NCBI RefSeq assembly: GCF_011067745.1
Contig: NZ_JAAMPJ010000001.1
Location: 854,829-918,828, forward strand
DNA length: 64,000 nucleotides
DNA from: Lentzea alba
Lineage (GTDB): Bacteria > Actinomycetota > Actinomycetes > Mycobacteriales > Pseudonocardiaceae
Reading direction: 5' to 3'
Shown: positions 9,134 to 16,849 of the stretch, piece after piece
Layout: every line of letters starts with the position of its first letter
How positions within the stretch are numbered: the first letter of the stretch is position 1
Notes under the pieces: generated by a model
What the model was told of the DNA's origin: nothing
Databases searched by the model: none
Seen by the model: only the letters and a program-made list of their open reading frames with translations
Position numbers and translations under genes: made by a program

Positions 9134-9225
9134 GCCGTTGACGCTAGGCGCGCCCGCCGGAGCTTGGCTTCTCGATTCCTGCTCGCTGTCGGCACGCCGA
9201 TGCCGAGCCGGGCACGAAATTTGCA

Positions 9226-9241
9226 CGCGCACGCGTGCGCG
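9226..9241. promoter_or_regulatory. 16-bp perfect palindrome upstream of the DUF2252 gene
   Basis: CGCGCACGCGTGCGCG is an uninterrupted perfect palindrome 54 bp before the DUF2252 start, just after a locally A/T-rich GAAATTTG. It could be a dimeric repressor site. In such GC-rich DNA a chance CG-rich palindrome is not excluded. The rest of 9134-9295 shows nothing else I can name. Confidence 0.3.
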
Positions 9242-9295
9242 CAGGCATCCTCGTGCTGGGATGTGCGTCCGCAGGCCGGAGACAGGGAGGCTGCC

Positions 9296-10606
9296 ATGAC
9301 CGATCGCGGCGACCGCATCGTGAGCGTGCTCGAGGAAGCGTTCTCCGGGCTGATGGCGGCCGACCCCGCCGCGTTCCGGCACAAGTTCCGCAAGATGGCG
9401 GCCGAACCGTTCGCGTTCTACCGGGGCAGCGCCTGCCTGTTCTACGCCGACATGGCCGAGCTGCCGGACGAGTGGGCCGACGACCGCACCGGCCGCATCT
9501 GGATCCAGGGCGACCTGCACGCGCAGAACTTCGGCACCTACATGGACGCCGAGGGCACGCTGGTGTTCGACGTCAACGACTTCGACGAGGCCTACCTCGG
9601 CTCGTTCACCTGGGACGTCCGCCGCTTCGCCGCCTCCATGGCCCTGCTCGGCTGGCGCAAGGCGTTGCCGGACGGCGTGATCACCGACCTGATCCGCACC
9701 TACGTCACCTCCTATGTGGCCCAGATCCGCGCGTTCGTCACGCGACCGGACGACTCGCTGTTCAGCCTGCGTCTCGACAACACCGAGGGAGCCCTGCACC
9801 GCGTCCTGCAACGCGCCCGTCTGGAGACCCGCATCGGCCTGCTGAACGACAAGACCGCCATCGTCAACTACGAACGCCGCTTCCGCCGCGACCGCGAAGG
9901 CACCCACGAACTGGCGCCCGAGGTCCTGGCCGCGGTCCTGCGGGCCTTCGAGTCCTATCTGGACACGATCCCGACCGGCAAACGGGCCAGCAGCCGCACC
10001 TACGCCGTCAAGGACGTGGTGGGCCGCAGCGGTTTCGGCATCGGCTCGGCCGGCCTGCACGCCTACAACATCCTCGTGGAGGGCCGCTCCCAGGCGTTGG
10101 AAAACGATGTCGTCCTCTCGATGAAACAAGCGAACGTGGCAGCCCCCAGCCGAATCGTGCCCGACGCGCGGATCCGCTCGTACTTCACCGACCACGGCCA
10201 CCGCACCGCCGTCTCGCAGCGGGCCCTGCAGGCGCACGCCGACCCCTGGCTCGGGCACACGCAGATCGACGGGGTCGGGTACGTCGTCGCCGAGCTCTCG
10301 CCCTACGAGGCCGACCTGGACTGGTCCGACCTGACCGAGCCCGCGGACATGCTGCCGGTGCTCGACTACCTGGGGCGGGCGACGGCCAAGATGCACTGCG
10401 TGGCGGACGAGGACTCCGCGCAGACCCTCGTCGACTTCCAGTGCGAGGAGGCGATCGCCGCGGCCATCGGCGACCGCGAGGACGAGTTCGCCGACTCGAT
10501 CGTGGCGTTCGCGCTCGACTACGCACAGCAGACGCGGGAGGACCACCGGCTGTTCGTGGACGCGTTCCGGGAGGGCCGCATCAAGGGGGTCGGCTCGACC
10601 GCGTAG
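9296..10606 (+). CDS. DUF2252 family protein (kinase-like fold)
   Basis: ATG 9296 follows AGGGAGG by 6 nt, giving 436 residues. The sequence matches the DUF2252 layout: an N-terminal KFRKMAAEPFAFYRGSA, then WIQGDLHAQNFG and FDVNDFDEAYLG. The last two read like the catalytic HGDLHxxN and DxxD-type loops of aminoglycoside-phosphotransferase-like kinases. DUF2252 proteins are widespread in actinobacteria and their substrate is not established, so kinase activity is only suggested by these motifs. It stands alone between a divergent secreted-protein operon and a DsbA-like gene. Confidence 0.88.
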   Translation: MTDRGDRIVSVLEEAFSGLMAADPAAFRHKFRKMAAEPFAFYRGSACLFYADMAELPDEWADDRTGRIWIQGDLHAQNFGTYMDAEGTLVFDVNDFDEAYLGSFTWDVRRFAASMALLGWRKALPDGVITDLIRTYVTSYVAQIRAFVTRPDDSLFSLRLDNTEGALHRVLQRARLETRIGLLNDKTAIVNYERRFRRDREGTHELAPEVLAAVLRAFESYLDTIPTGKRASSRTYAVKDVVGRSGFGIGSAGLHAYNILVEGRSQALENDVVLSMKQANVAAPSRIVPDARIRSYFTDHGHRTAVSQRALQAHADPWLGHTQIDGVGYVVAELSPYEADLDWSDLTEPADMLPVLDYLGRATAKMHCVADEDSAQTLVDFQCEEAIAAAIGDREDEFADSIVAFALDYAQQTREDHRLFVDAFREGRIKGVGSTA

Positions 10607-10659
10607 TGAACGAACTCATAAAGCCAACTACCTGACGAGTCAGATACTTTGTACCCATC

Positions 10660-11259
10660 GTGAAGCTCGTCTACGTCTTCGACGCCTACTGCGGCTGGTC
10701 GCACGCCTTCTCCGGCACGCTGGAGACGGTCATCGCGCGCCACCCCGACCTGCCGGTCGAGGTGGTCTCCGGCGGTCTGTTCACCGGCGCGCGCCGGGTG
10801 CCGATCCGCGAGTACGGGTTCATCAGGGGCGCCAACGCCCAGATCACCGAACGGACCGGGGCGACGTTCGGCGAGGCCTTCGACGCGCTGCTCGCCGACG
10901 GGTCGTTCGTCATGGACTCCGAGGCCGCGGCGCGCGGGCTGATCGCGCTCCGCCAGGTCGCGCCGGACCGGGCGGCCGAGCTGGCCGTCGCGATGCAGAA
11001 GGCGTACTTCCACGACGGGTTGAGCCTGTCGAACGCGAAGACCTACCGGGTGATCGCCGACGCGTTCGGCCTCGACTCCGACGCGGTCGTGAGCGCGTTC
11101 AAGAACGCCGTGCCGGAGACCGACTTCGACCGGGCCGCCCAGCTCGGTGTGAGCAGCTACCCGACCTTGATCGCCGTGCGGGAGAACAAGGCGTTCGTGC
11201 TCGCACGTGGGCACGCCACCGCCGACGAGATCGAAGAGCGGCTGGCGCAGCTCCTCTGA
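10660..11259 (+). CDS. DsbA-family (COG3531-like) thioredoxin-fold protein with CxxS active site
   Basis: The 199-residue protein has the DsbA-like layout: first strand and active site VFDAYCGWSH, a helical insert, and a cis-Pro-like loop SSYPTLI near residue 170. The CGWS replaces the usual CxxC, so it cannot form the normal active-site disulfide and may act as a reductant-independent isomerase, glutathionyl-type enzyme or binding protein. No signal peptide is seen, so it should be cytoplasmic. GTG 10660 lacks a ribosome-binding site, but TACTTT lies at 10645-10650, 9 nt upstream, fitting a leaderless mRNA. Confidence 0.82.
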   Translation: MKLVYVFDAYCGWSHAFSGTLETVIARHPDLPVEVVSGGLFTGARRVPIREYGFIRGANAQITERTGATFGEAFDALLADGSFVMDSEAAARGLIALRQVAPDRAAELAVAMQKAYFHDGLSLSNAKTYRVIADAFGLDSDAVVSAFKNAVPETDFDRAAQLGVSSYPTLIAVRENKAFVLARGHATADEIEERLAQLL

Positions 11260-11260
11260 G

Positions 11261-12190
11261 TCAGCGGACGAGCCCGTGGTGGCGGTTCGTCCACGCGGCG
11301 ACGGCCGGCAGCACGTCGGTGATCCACTCGCGAGCGGCGGCGGTGAGCTCGTAGCGTCCCGCTCGGCGGAGCACGAAACCGTTGTCCTGCAAGCGCTCCA
11401 GCGTCATGATCACGCGCGGGCCGAGTGCGCTGATGAGTTCTTCGGCGCCCTTCGGGCCGTCGGACAGCGCGACCATGACGTGTGGCAACTGGTCGCTGCT
11501 CATCAGGTCCTGCAGCGCGATCAGGTGGTGCAGTGCCAGGACGTCGTTGTTGCGCTCGGTCGCGAACCCGCTCGGGTCGTGCACCTGGACGCGGGCCCTA
11601 CCGTTGCGCTTCGCCCGTTGCAGAGCCGCGTCGGTGTCGCGGACCAGGTCGATCAGCGTGTCCTCGCCGCCCGGCACGTGCGACGCCACGCCGATGGACG
11701 CGGTCTGGCCGTGCAGCGTGAGGCCGTAGCCGTCGTTCGTGGTGATGTCGCTCTGCAACGCACGGATACCGCGCAACATACGTTCGGCGACAACAGCCGC
11801 TTCACCGCCCGTGGTGCGAGGCAGCAGCACGAGGAACTCATCGCCGCCGTACCGGCACACGAGATCCGACGACCGTGTGTGTGCCTTCAGCACGTCGGCG
11901 ACATCGCTCAGCACGACGTCACCGGCCGGGTGGCCGTACTCGTCGTTGATCTTCTTGAAGCGGTCGAGGTCGATCATGAGCAGCGCCACCTGCTCCCACC
12001 GGCGCTGGGCACGGCGGTACGCCGCGGGTGCCTGGTCGTCCCAGCCCCACCGGCCGAGCAGGCCGGTCAAGCGGTCTGTCGTCCACGCACCAACCGGTTG
12101 CGCGCAGGAACCACAGCGCGAGGGAGCGCTCTCGTCGTGCAAGCGCAGAGAACCACGGTTCACCGGAAGCCCCGTCCGCGCAGTCGTCAT
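11261..12190 (-). CDS. Diguanylate cyclase (GGDEF) fused to an HxlR-like winged helix
   Basis: The 309-residue protein starts at ATG 12190 behind GGGGGGA. Residues 38-205 are a GGDEF domain: the catalytic loop RYGGDEF at 113-119, the substrate helix FKKINDEYGHPAGD, and an allosteric I-site RSSD at 106-109. It should therefore make cyclic di-GMP and be product-inhibited. Residues 215-309 look like an HxlR/MarR winged helix (VALSDGPKGAEELISALG, then RLQDNGFVLRR and YELTAAAREW), a DNA-binding module not normally attached to GGDEF. A CGSC pair lies at 26-29. No membrane segment is seen. It converges on the DsbA-like gene with 1 nt between stops. Confidence 0.88.
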   Translation of the reverse strand: MTTARTGLPVNRGSLRLHDESAPSRCGSCAQPVGAWTTDRLTGLLGRWGWDDQAPAAYRRAQRRWEQVALLMIDLDRFKKINDEYGHPAGDVVLSDVADVLKAHTRSSDLVCRYGGDEFLVLLPRTTGGEAAVVAERMLRGIRALQSDITTNDGYGLTLHGQTASIGVASHVPGGEDTLIDLVRDTDAALQRAKRNGRARVQVHDPSGFATERNNDVLALHHLIALQDLMSSDQLPHVMVALSDGPKGAEELISALGPRVIMTLERLQDNGFVLRRAGRYELTAAAREWITDVLPAVAAWTNRHHGLVR

Positions 12191-12268
12191 GAGTCCCCCC
12201 AGACTTCAGCTCTGACTGGCCCGATCTGCCCGCTTCAACTCAAGTGACGTCGTTCGGATCAAATGCGA

Positions 12269-12366
12269 CACATCAGTTGAAGCGACGGAGTGTGATCATA
12301 GGGCGACACACAGGTGGATTCAACCCCTGTGATGCCATATGCTCTTCGGGTTCCACATCAGTGGAA
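12269..12366. promoter_or_regulatory. Paired 13-mer operator candidates for the EspR-like regulator
   Basis: CACATCAGTTGAA at 12269-12281 recurs as CACATCAGTGGAA at 12354-12366, one mismatch and 85 bp apart. The second copy lies inside a perfect inverted repeat TTCCAC-ATCA-GTGGAA (12351-12366). They occupy the divergent gap between the GGDEF gene and the four-gene operon. EspR-type proteins bind distant sites and loop DNA, so two spaced copies fit autoregulation. This is inference. Confidence 0.45.
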
Positions 12367-12404
12367 TGATCGCTGGCCAGGGGTCGCTCCAGCGGAGGTG
12401 TGGC

Positions 12405-13112
12405 GTGAGGCCGTTCGCCGAAGTGCTCAACGAGCTGTGCAACAACCCGCCGGGCGGCGGAGGCAAGGTGACCAACGTAGCGCTCGCGGCGGCGGTCAAG
12501 GCTCGGGGTGGCGACATCGGGCACGGCTACATCTCGCAGCTTCGGCTGGGGGTGAAGGACAACCCGACGTGCCAGGCCATCGTCGACCTCGCCGGCGCGC
12601 TCGGCGTGCACCCCGCGGTGTTCCTCGGCGGTCGCGGCCGGCTGCACCCCGGTGAGCAGCCCGGCTGGCGCGCCACCGCGTTGAGCACGCTCTTCGAGGC
12701 CGTGCACCCGCCGGACCGCGGGCCGTGGTCACCGGAGGAGGTCGCGACCGCGATCAGCTCGTCCGGCCAGTTCGGCAGCATCTCCGCCAGCTACATCCGC
12801 GAACTGCTGAGCAACACCAGCGACAACCCGCGGCTCAAGCACATCCTCGGCCTGGCCGACCACTTCGGCGCCGACCCCGCGTACTTCTTCGACGACGACC
12901 TCGCGGCGCGGGTCGATTCGGAGCTGACCGACTTCCTGGCACTGCGCGAGCTCGGCGTGGTCGAGTTCGTCACCCGTCTGGCCGAACGTACGGGCGAACT
13001 GTCCCCGCAGGCCAGGGCCGCTGCGGTAGAAGGGTTCCGGCAGGCGCTCGAAGTCGGCGAGGGTTGGTCGTTCCCACTGAACGCCCGCCGTACATCCGCG
13101 GACCACACTTGA
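12405..13112 (+). CDS. Tandem EspR-like helix-turn-helix regulator
   Basis: GTG 12405 follows GGAGG by 6 nt, giving 235 residues. Two EspR-like units follow each other. The first (about 1-85) has KVTNVALAAAVKARG and GYISQLRLGVKDNPT; the second (about 88-215) has LFEAVHPPDRGPWSPEEV, SYIRELLSNTSDNPRLKHI and YFFDDDLAARVDSEL. Mycobacterial EspR has one such unit plus a dimerisation helix, so this is a duplicated version. It heads a compact operon with an ImmA/IrrE-like protease, a pairing that often means the protease inactivates the regulator. The ORF upstream of 12405 has no ribosome-binding site. Confidence 0.87.
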   Translation: MRPFAEVLNELCNNPPGGGGKVTNVALAAAVKARGGDIGHGYISQLRLGVKDNPTCQAIVDLAGALGVHPAVFLGGRGRLHPGEQPGWRATALSTLFEAVHPPDRGPWSPEEVATAISSSGQFGSISASYIRELLSNTSDNPRLKHILGLADHFGADPAYFFDDDLAARVDSELTDFLALRELGVVEFVTRLAERTGELSPQARAAAVEGFRQALEVGEGWSFPLNARRTSADHT

Positions 13113-13176
13113 TGACGACGACGGCGTGAAGATCTCAGCCTGGACCGCTCCAGCCGACATCGAGAGGAGGCGACGG

Positions 13177-13734
13177 GTGAACCGCAGGAAACTGCGCAAG
13201 CTGGTCGACGAGGTCGCCCGGGACCTCGACCTGCCGCCCGACGCCACGCACCGGGACGCGAGCCGGCGGGTCTGCGAGCTCATGAGCGAACGGCTCGGGC
13301 GTCCCGTCGACGTCCGTTTCGCCGCCATCACGAACGCGGTCTGCCTCAGCGGCGCGACGGCGTTGCTCGAGAACGGCACGTATCTCGTCATCTGCGCGGA
13401 CTCCCCGTCCTGGTACCACCGCCTGCACGTGCTGCTGCACGAGTTCGCGCACGTGTTGCTGCAGCACCAGCCCGTGGCGCTCGGACGCAGCGAAGGCATG
13501 CGCAAGCTCGCACCGCACCTGTTGCCGCGCATGGCGCAGATCATCGCGGGCCGGACCACGCTGACCGAGGACGAGGAACGCGAAGCCGAGAACCTCGCCG
13601 ACCACCTGCTGGAGCGCCTGACCGAACACCGGGTGTGGGCCGACACCGCGGCCACCGAGGAGCCGGCGCACGTGCGGCGGGTGGCCGAATCTCTCGAAGG
13701 AAGATCTCGCTGGGTGCGTCGTGGCGATCTTTAA
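13177..13734 (+). CDS. ImmA/IrrE-like zinc metalloprotease
   Basis: GTG 13177 follows GAGGAGG by 6 nt and gives 185 residues; the frame is open further upstream to 13126 but without such a site. The zinc motif HEFAH (H88, E89, H92) sits in LLHEFAHVLL. A downstream EREAENLADHLL could supply the third ligand, as in COG2856 proteases. ImmA/IrrE proteins typically cleave a partner HTH repressor in response to a signal, and here the HTH gene lies 64 nt upstream. The 3' end overlaps the membrane-protein gene by 14 nt. No signal peptide is seen, so it is cytoplasmic. Confidence 0.83.
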   Translation: MNRRKLRKLVDEVARDLDLPPDATHRDASRRVCELMSERLGRPVDVRFAAITNAVCLSGATALLENGTYLVICADSPSWYHRLHVLLHEFAHVLLQHQPVALGRSEGMRKLAPHLLPRMAQIIAGRTTLTEDEEREAENLADHLLERLTEHRVWADTAATEEPAHVRRVAESLEGRSRWVRRGDL

Positions 13735-14929
13735 CCTGATCTACCTCTCGTGCGGCATCGTCGGACTGCTCCTCCTCGCGTACAAGATCCGCGCGTTGCG
13801 GTCGAGCTGGGGCAGTCCCCGGGTCGTCGCGCTGATCTCCACCGTCTTCTTCTCGGCGTTCGCCGTGCTCTTCGCGGCCCCCGCGAACATCACCTGGATC
13901 AACTGGACCAGCGGCGTGCCGAACTTCGCCGCGCTGGTCGTGTACAGCCTGGTGGTCTGCTTCGCCGGTTCGGCGTTCGCGCTGGTGCTGTACTGGCGCT
14001 ACCCGGCCGCTCAGGCGTGGCAACGGGTCCGGCTGATCGTCGTCAGCTACGCCTCGATCGTCGCCGCGATGATCGTGCTGTTCTTCAAGTCCGAGGTCGG
14101 CGAAGAGCGTCAGGTCGACTTCGACACCTACTACGCCACCCAACCGACGATCGCGGTCTTCCTGTTCATCTACTTCGTCGCGACCATGATCGGCTGCGCC
14201 GGTCAGGCCTACCACTGCTGGCAGGGTTCGCGGGACGAGGCGATCTCCGCCCGGCCGTGGCTTCGGCTCGGGCTGCGCTGGTACTGCGCGGCGGCGCTGT
14301 TCCCGATGGCGTTCGCGGTCATCAAGCTGTTCGTGCTGCTGATGGACTGGGCCGGTGAGCGCAGCTTCGACGTGCTGAGCACGACCGCGCCGTTGATGGC
14401 GTCGCTGTCGATGATCCCGCTGGTGATCGCGATGGCCCTGCCGGTCTTCGGACCGCGCCGGCCGTCGCCGTCGCTGTGGCTGCGGCGCTGGCGGACGTAC
14501 TTCGCGCTGCGGCCGCTGCACCGGGCGTTGGTGCACGTGAACCCCGGCATCGTGCTGGTGGCGCCGGGCAAGTTCCTCAACCCGCACCACCGCGTGCGCC
14601 GGCAGATCATCGAGCTCAACGACTGGCGGTGGGCGCTCACGCCGTACTTCGACCTGTCCGTCGGCGAGGCCGCGACTTCGCTCGCGCGCAAGGCCTCCCT
14701 GACCAAGGACGAGGTCGCCGCCGTCGTGGAGGCCGCTCAGCTGCGTGCCGCCGGTTCGTCCAGCGGGCGGCCGCGGGCTCCCAAGCGCCGTCCCGTCGCG
14801 GAGATCGTCGACGGCACGGACCTCTCCGTCGAGCACGACAGATGGGTGCGGATCTCGCGTGCGTACCAGCACTCGCCGATAGTCGACGCGGCCGTCACGC
14901 ACGTGCACGCAGCAGGAGGAACGGATTAG
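13721..14929 (+). CDS. DUF6545 (MAB_1171c-like) seven-helix membrane protein
   Basis: The first 240 residues contain seven hydrophobic helices, beginning at the GTG start (AIFNLIYLSCGIVGLLLL). The rest is a soluble cytoplasmic part of about 160 residues rich in Arg, with PLHRALVHVNPGI and RRQIIELNDWRWAL. This matches the proteins annotated as MAB_1171c-like putative transporters (DUF6545); transport has not been shown to my knowledge, and the layout also fits a receptor. The start overlaps the protease gene, and the stop TAG 14927-14929 directly abuts the ATG of the flavoprotein, so the genes are translationally coupled. Confidence 0.83.
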   Translation: MAIFNLIYLSCGIVGLLLLAYKIRALRSSWGSPRVVALISTVFFSAFAVLFAAPANITWINWTSGVPNFAALVVYSLVVCFAGSAFALVLYWRYPAAQAWQRVRLIVVSYASIVAAMIVLFFKSEVGEERQVDFDTYYATQPTIAVFLFIYFVATMIGCAGQAYHCWQGSRDEAISARPWLRLGLRWYCAAALFPMAFAVIKLFVLLMDWAGERSFDVLSTTAPLMASLSMIPLVIAMALPVFGPRRPSPSLWLRRWRTYFALRPLHRALVHVNPGIVLVAPGKFLNPHHRVRRQIIELNDWRWALTPYFDLSVGEAATSLARKASLTKDEVAAVVEAAQLRAAGSSSGRPRAPKRRPVAEIVDGTDLSVEHDRWVRISRAYQHSPIVDAAVTHVHAAGGTD

Positions 14930-16306
14930 ATGGCACCCACACACGCCGTAGTCCTGGGCGGCGGGCTCGCGGGCATGCTCACCGCGTCCGTCCTCGTCAA
15001 GCACGTGGACGAGGTCACCGTCGTGGAACGCGACAAGCTGCCGGACGGCCCCGAGTCCCGGTCCGGCGTGCCTCAGGCCCGGCACGCGCACCTGCTGATG
15101 TCCGGTGGCGCGCGGGCGATCGAGTCGTTGCTGCCGGGGACGCTGGACGCGTTGTTCGCGGCCGGCGCGCACCGGATCGGGGTGCCGAACGACCTGGTGT
15201 CGTTGAGCGCTCAGGGCTGGGTGCCGCGGTTTCCCGAGATGCAGTTCATCGTGACGTGCAGTCGCGGGCTGCTGGACTACGTCGTGCGGTCGCAGGCGTT
15301 GCGGGACAGCAAGATCTCGCTGCTGACCGGGACGGAACCGGTGTCGTTGCTCGGCTCGGCGGAGGCGGTGGCCGGGGTGCTGGTCGAGGACCGGATCTCG
15401 CGCGAGCAGATCTCGCTGGAGGCGGACCTGGTCGTCGACGCGACCGGGCGCGGTTCGCGGTTGCCGGCGTGGCTGACGTCGTTCGGGCTGCCCGAGGTGC
15501 ACTCGGAGAGCGTCGACTCCGGACTCGCCTACGCCACCCGGATCTTCCAGGCGCCCGCGTCGGCCGCCGCCGACTTCCCGATCGTCAACGTGCAGGCGAA
15601 CCCGCGTGACCCGCACCCCGGCTGCACGGCGACCCTGCTGCCCATCGAGGACGGGAAGTGGCTGGTCACTCTGTCCGGCACGCGCGGTGGTGAGCCGTCG
15701 ACCGACGAGTCGGAGTTCGTCTCGTTCGCCCGGTCGGTGCGCAACCCGGTCGTGGGTGACCTGATCGCCTCCGCCGAGCCGTTGTCGCCGGTGTACGGGT
15801 CGCACAGCACCGCGAACCGGCGGATGTTCTTCGAGCGCTTGAAGTCCTGGCCGACCGGGTTGCTCGCGCTGGGCGACTCGGTGGCGACCTACAACCCCGT
15901 CTACGGGCACGGGATGTCCATCGCCGCGCAGAGTGCCCAGGCCCTGGATGCCGGGTTGCATGCCGGGCACGGTGCGCAGCAGATCCAGCGCGCGATCGGC
16001 AAGGTGGTCGACGGGGCCTGGGCGATGGCGACCAACCAGGACATCCTCTATCCGGGTGCGGTCGGCAAGCCGTTGCCGTTGGCGGGGCGGGTGTTGCAGC
16101 GCTATGTGGACCGTTTGGTGCGCACGGCGACCACCGAGGCCGAGGTGACCCGCGCCTTCCTGGACGCGTTCACGTTGTCGGCACCGATGGCGAACCTGGT
16201 CAGCCCCAAGGTGATGTGGGCGACCATGCGCGGGCCCCGGAGCGAGGTGTCGCCGGAGCCCACGCTGACCGCGGACGAGCGGGAGCGCGTCACGTCCGCG
16301 GAGTGA
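14930..16306 (+). CDS. FAD-dependent monooxygenase/oxidoreductase of the four-gene module
   Basis: The 458-residue protein starts at ATG 14930 behind AGGAGGAA. It has an N-terminal Rossmann dinucleotide motif (VVLGGGLAGMLTASVL), an Arg-rich PQARHAHLL region and a second FAD segment LLALGDSVATYNPVYGHGM, the GD box of the p-hydroxybenzoate-hydroxylase group. The substrate is unknown. It is the last gene of the operon with the EspR-like regulator, protease and membrane protein, so it may be the response enzyme of that pathway. Its last 17 nt overlap the 3' end of the convergent VOC gene. Confidence 0.87.
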   Translation: MAPTHAVVLGGGLAGMLTASVLVKHVDEVTVVERDKLPDGPESRSGVPQARHAHLLMSGGARAIESLLPGTLDALFAAGAHRIGVPNDLVSLSAQGWVPRFPEMQFIVTCSRGLLDYVVRSQALRDSKISLLTGTEPVSLLGSAEAVAGVLVEDRISREQISLEADLVVDATGRGSRLPAWLTSFGLPEVHSESVDSGLAYATRIFQAPASAAADFPIVNVQANPRDPHPGCTATLLPIEDGKWLVTLSGTRGGEPSTDESEFVSFARSVRNPVVGDLIASAEPLSPVYGSHSTANRRMFFERLKSWPTGLLALGDSVATYNPVYGHGMSIAAQSAQALDAGLHAGHGAQQIQRAIGKVVDGAWAMATNQDILYPGAVGKPLPLAGRVLQRYVDRLVRTATTEAEVTRAFLDAFTLSAPMANLVSPKVMWATMRGPRSEVSPEPTLTADERERVTSAE

Positions 16307-16763
16307 AGTCCGCGCTCTGCACGTAGTTCATGGCCTCGATGAACTTCGGGTCCCGCATCCTCTCGTCCATCTCTTCGGCGGTCGGTTCGGTGACGCGCTG
16401 GTGGAGCCACCACAGGTTGCCGAACGGGTCGGCGAACCGGCTGACCCGATCGCCCCAGAACAGTTCGGTGGGCTCGGTGACGACGGTGGCGCCCAGGCTC
16501 GTGGCCTTCGCGAGCGTCGCCTTGTCGTCTTCGACGTAGAGCCGGAGGAACGCCGGCGTCCCCGGCCAGTTCGGCTTGTCGAAGAGCATCACGACCGAGT
16601 CGCCGATGCGGACCTCGGCGTGGCCGATGTTCGGTGCTTCGCCGACGCGGCCGAGGTCGGTGGCGTCGAAGACCTCCAGGATGAAGTCGATCAGCTCGGC
16701 CGTGTGGCCGCGCGTGATCAGCCACGGCGTGACGGTGTGGTAGCCCTCGGGCACGACGTTCAT
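16290..16763 (-). CDS. PhnB-like VOC (glyoxalase/bleomycin-resistance fold) protein
   Basis: The 157-residue protein begins MNVVPEGYHTVTPWL and contains the paired beta-alpha-beta-beta-beta units of VOC proteins: IGHAEVRIGDSVVMLFD, then RLYVEDDKATLAKATSLGA and RFADPFGNLWWLHQ. The usual Glu/His metal ligands are plausible (H48 and E or H in the second half), but metal use is not certain. AAGGGGAGA precedes the start. The gene is divergent from a WYL-type regulator across an 86-bp gap with a palindromic operator, so it is probably that regulator's target. Confidence 0.85.
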   Translation of the reverse strand: MNVVPEGYHTVTPWLITRGHTAELIDFILEVFDATDLGRVGEAPNIGHAEVRIGDSVVMLFDKPNWPGTPAFLRLYVEDDKATLAKATSLGATVVTEPTELFWGDRVSRFADPFGNLWWLHQRVTEPTAEEMDERMRDPKFIEAMNYVQSADFTPRT

Positions 16764-16808
16764 GCGATTCTCCCCTTCGATCCGTTGTGGGAGACCGTAT
16801 TCGCGATC

Positions 16809-16827
16809 TAGGACAATATCGGTCCTA
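16809..16827. promoter_or_regulatory. Palindromic operator between VOC and WYL-regulator genes
   Basis: TAGGAC at 16809-16814 and GTCCTA at 16822-16827 form a perfect 6-bp inverted repeat around an A/T-rich 7-bp centre. It is midway in the divergent gap. Ten bp further on, TAGATT at 16837-16842 serves as a likely -10 for the regulator, 7 nt before its ATG. Binding by the WYL regulator is inference. Confidence 0.5.
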
Positions 16828-16849
16828 TTTTTCGCCTAGATTTGTCGGC

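Noticed and set aside
13541-15970. An 809-codon minus-strand frame across the four-gene module
   Set aside because: Antisense shadow; the four plus-strand genes have ribosome-binding sites, overlaps and recognisable domains.
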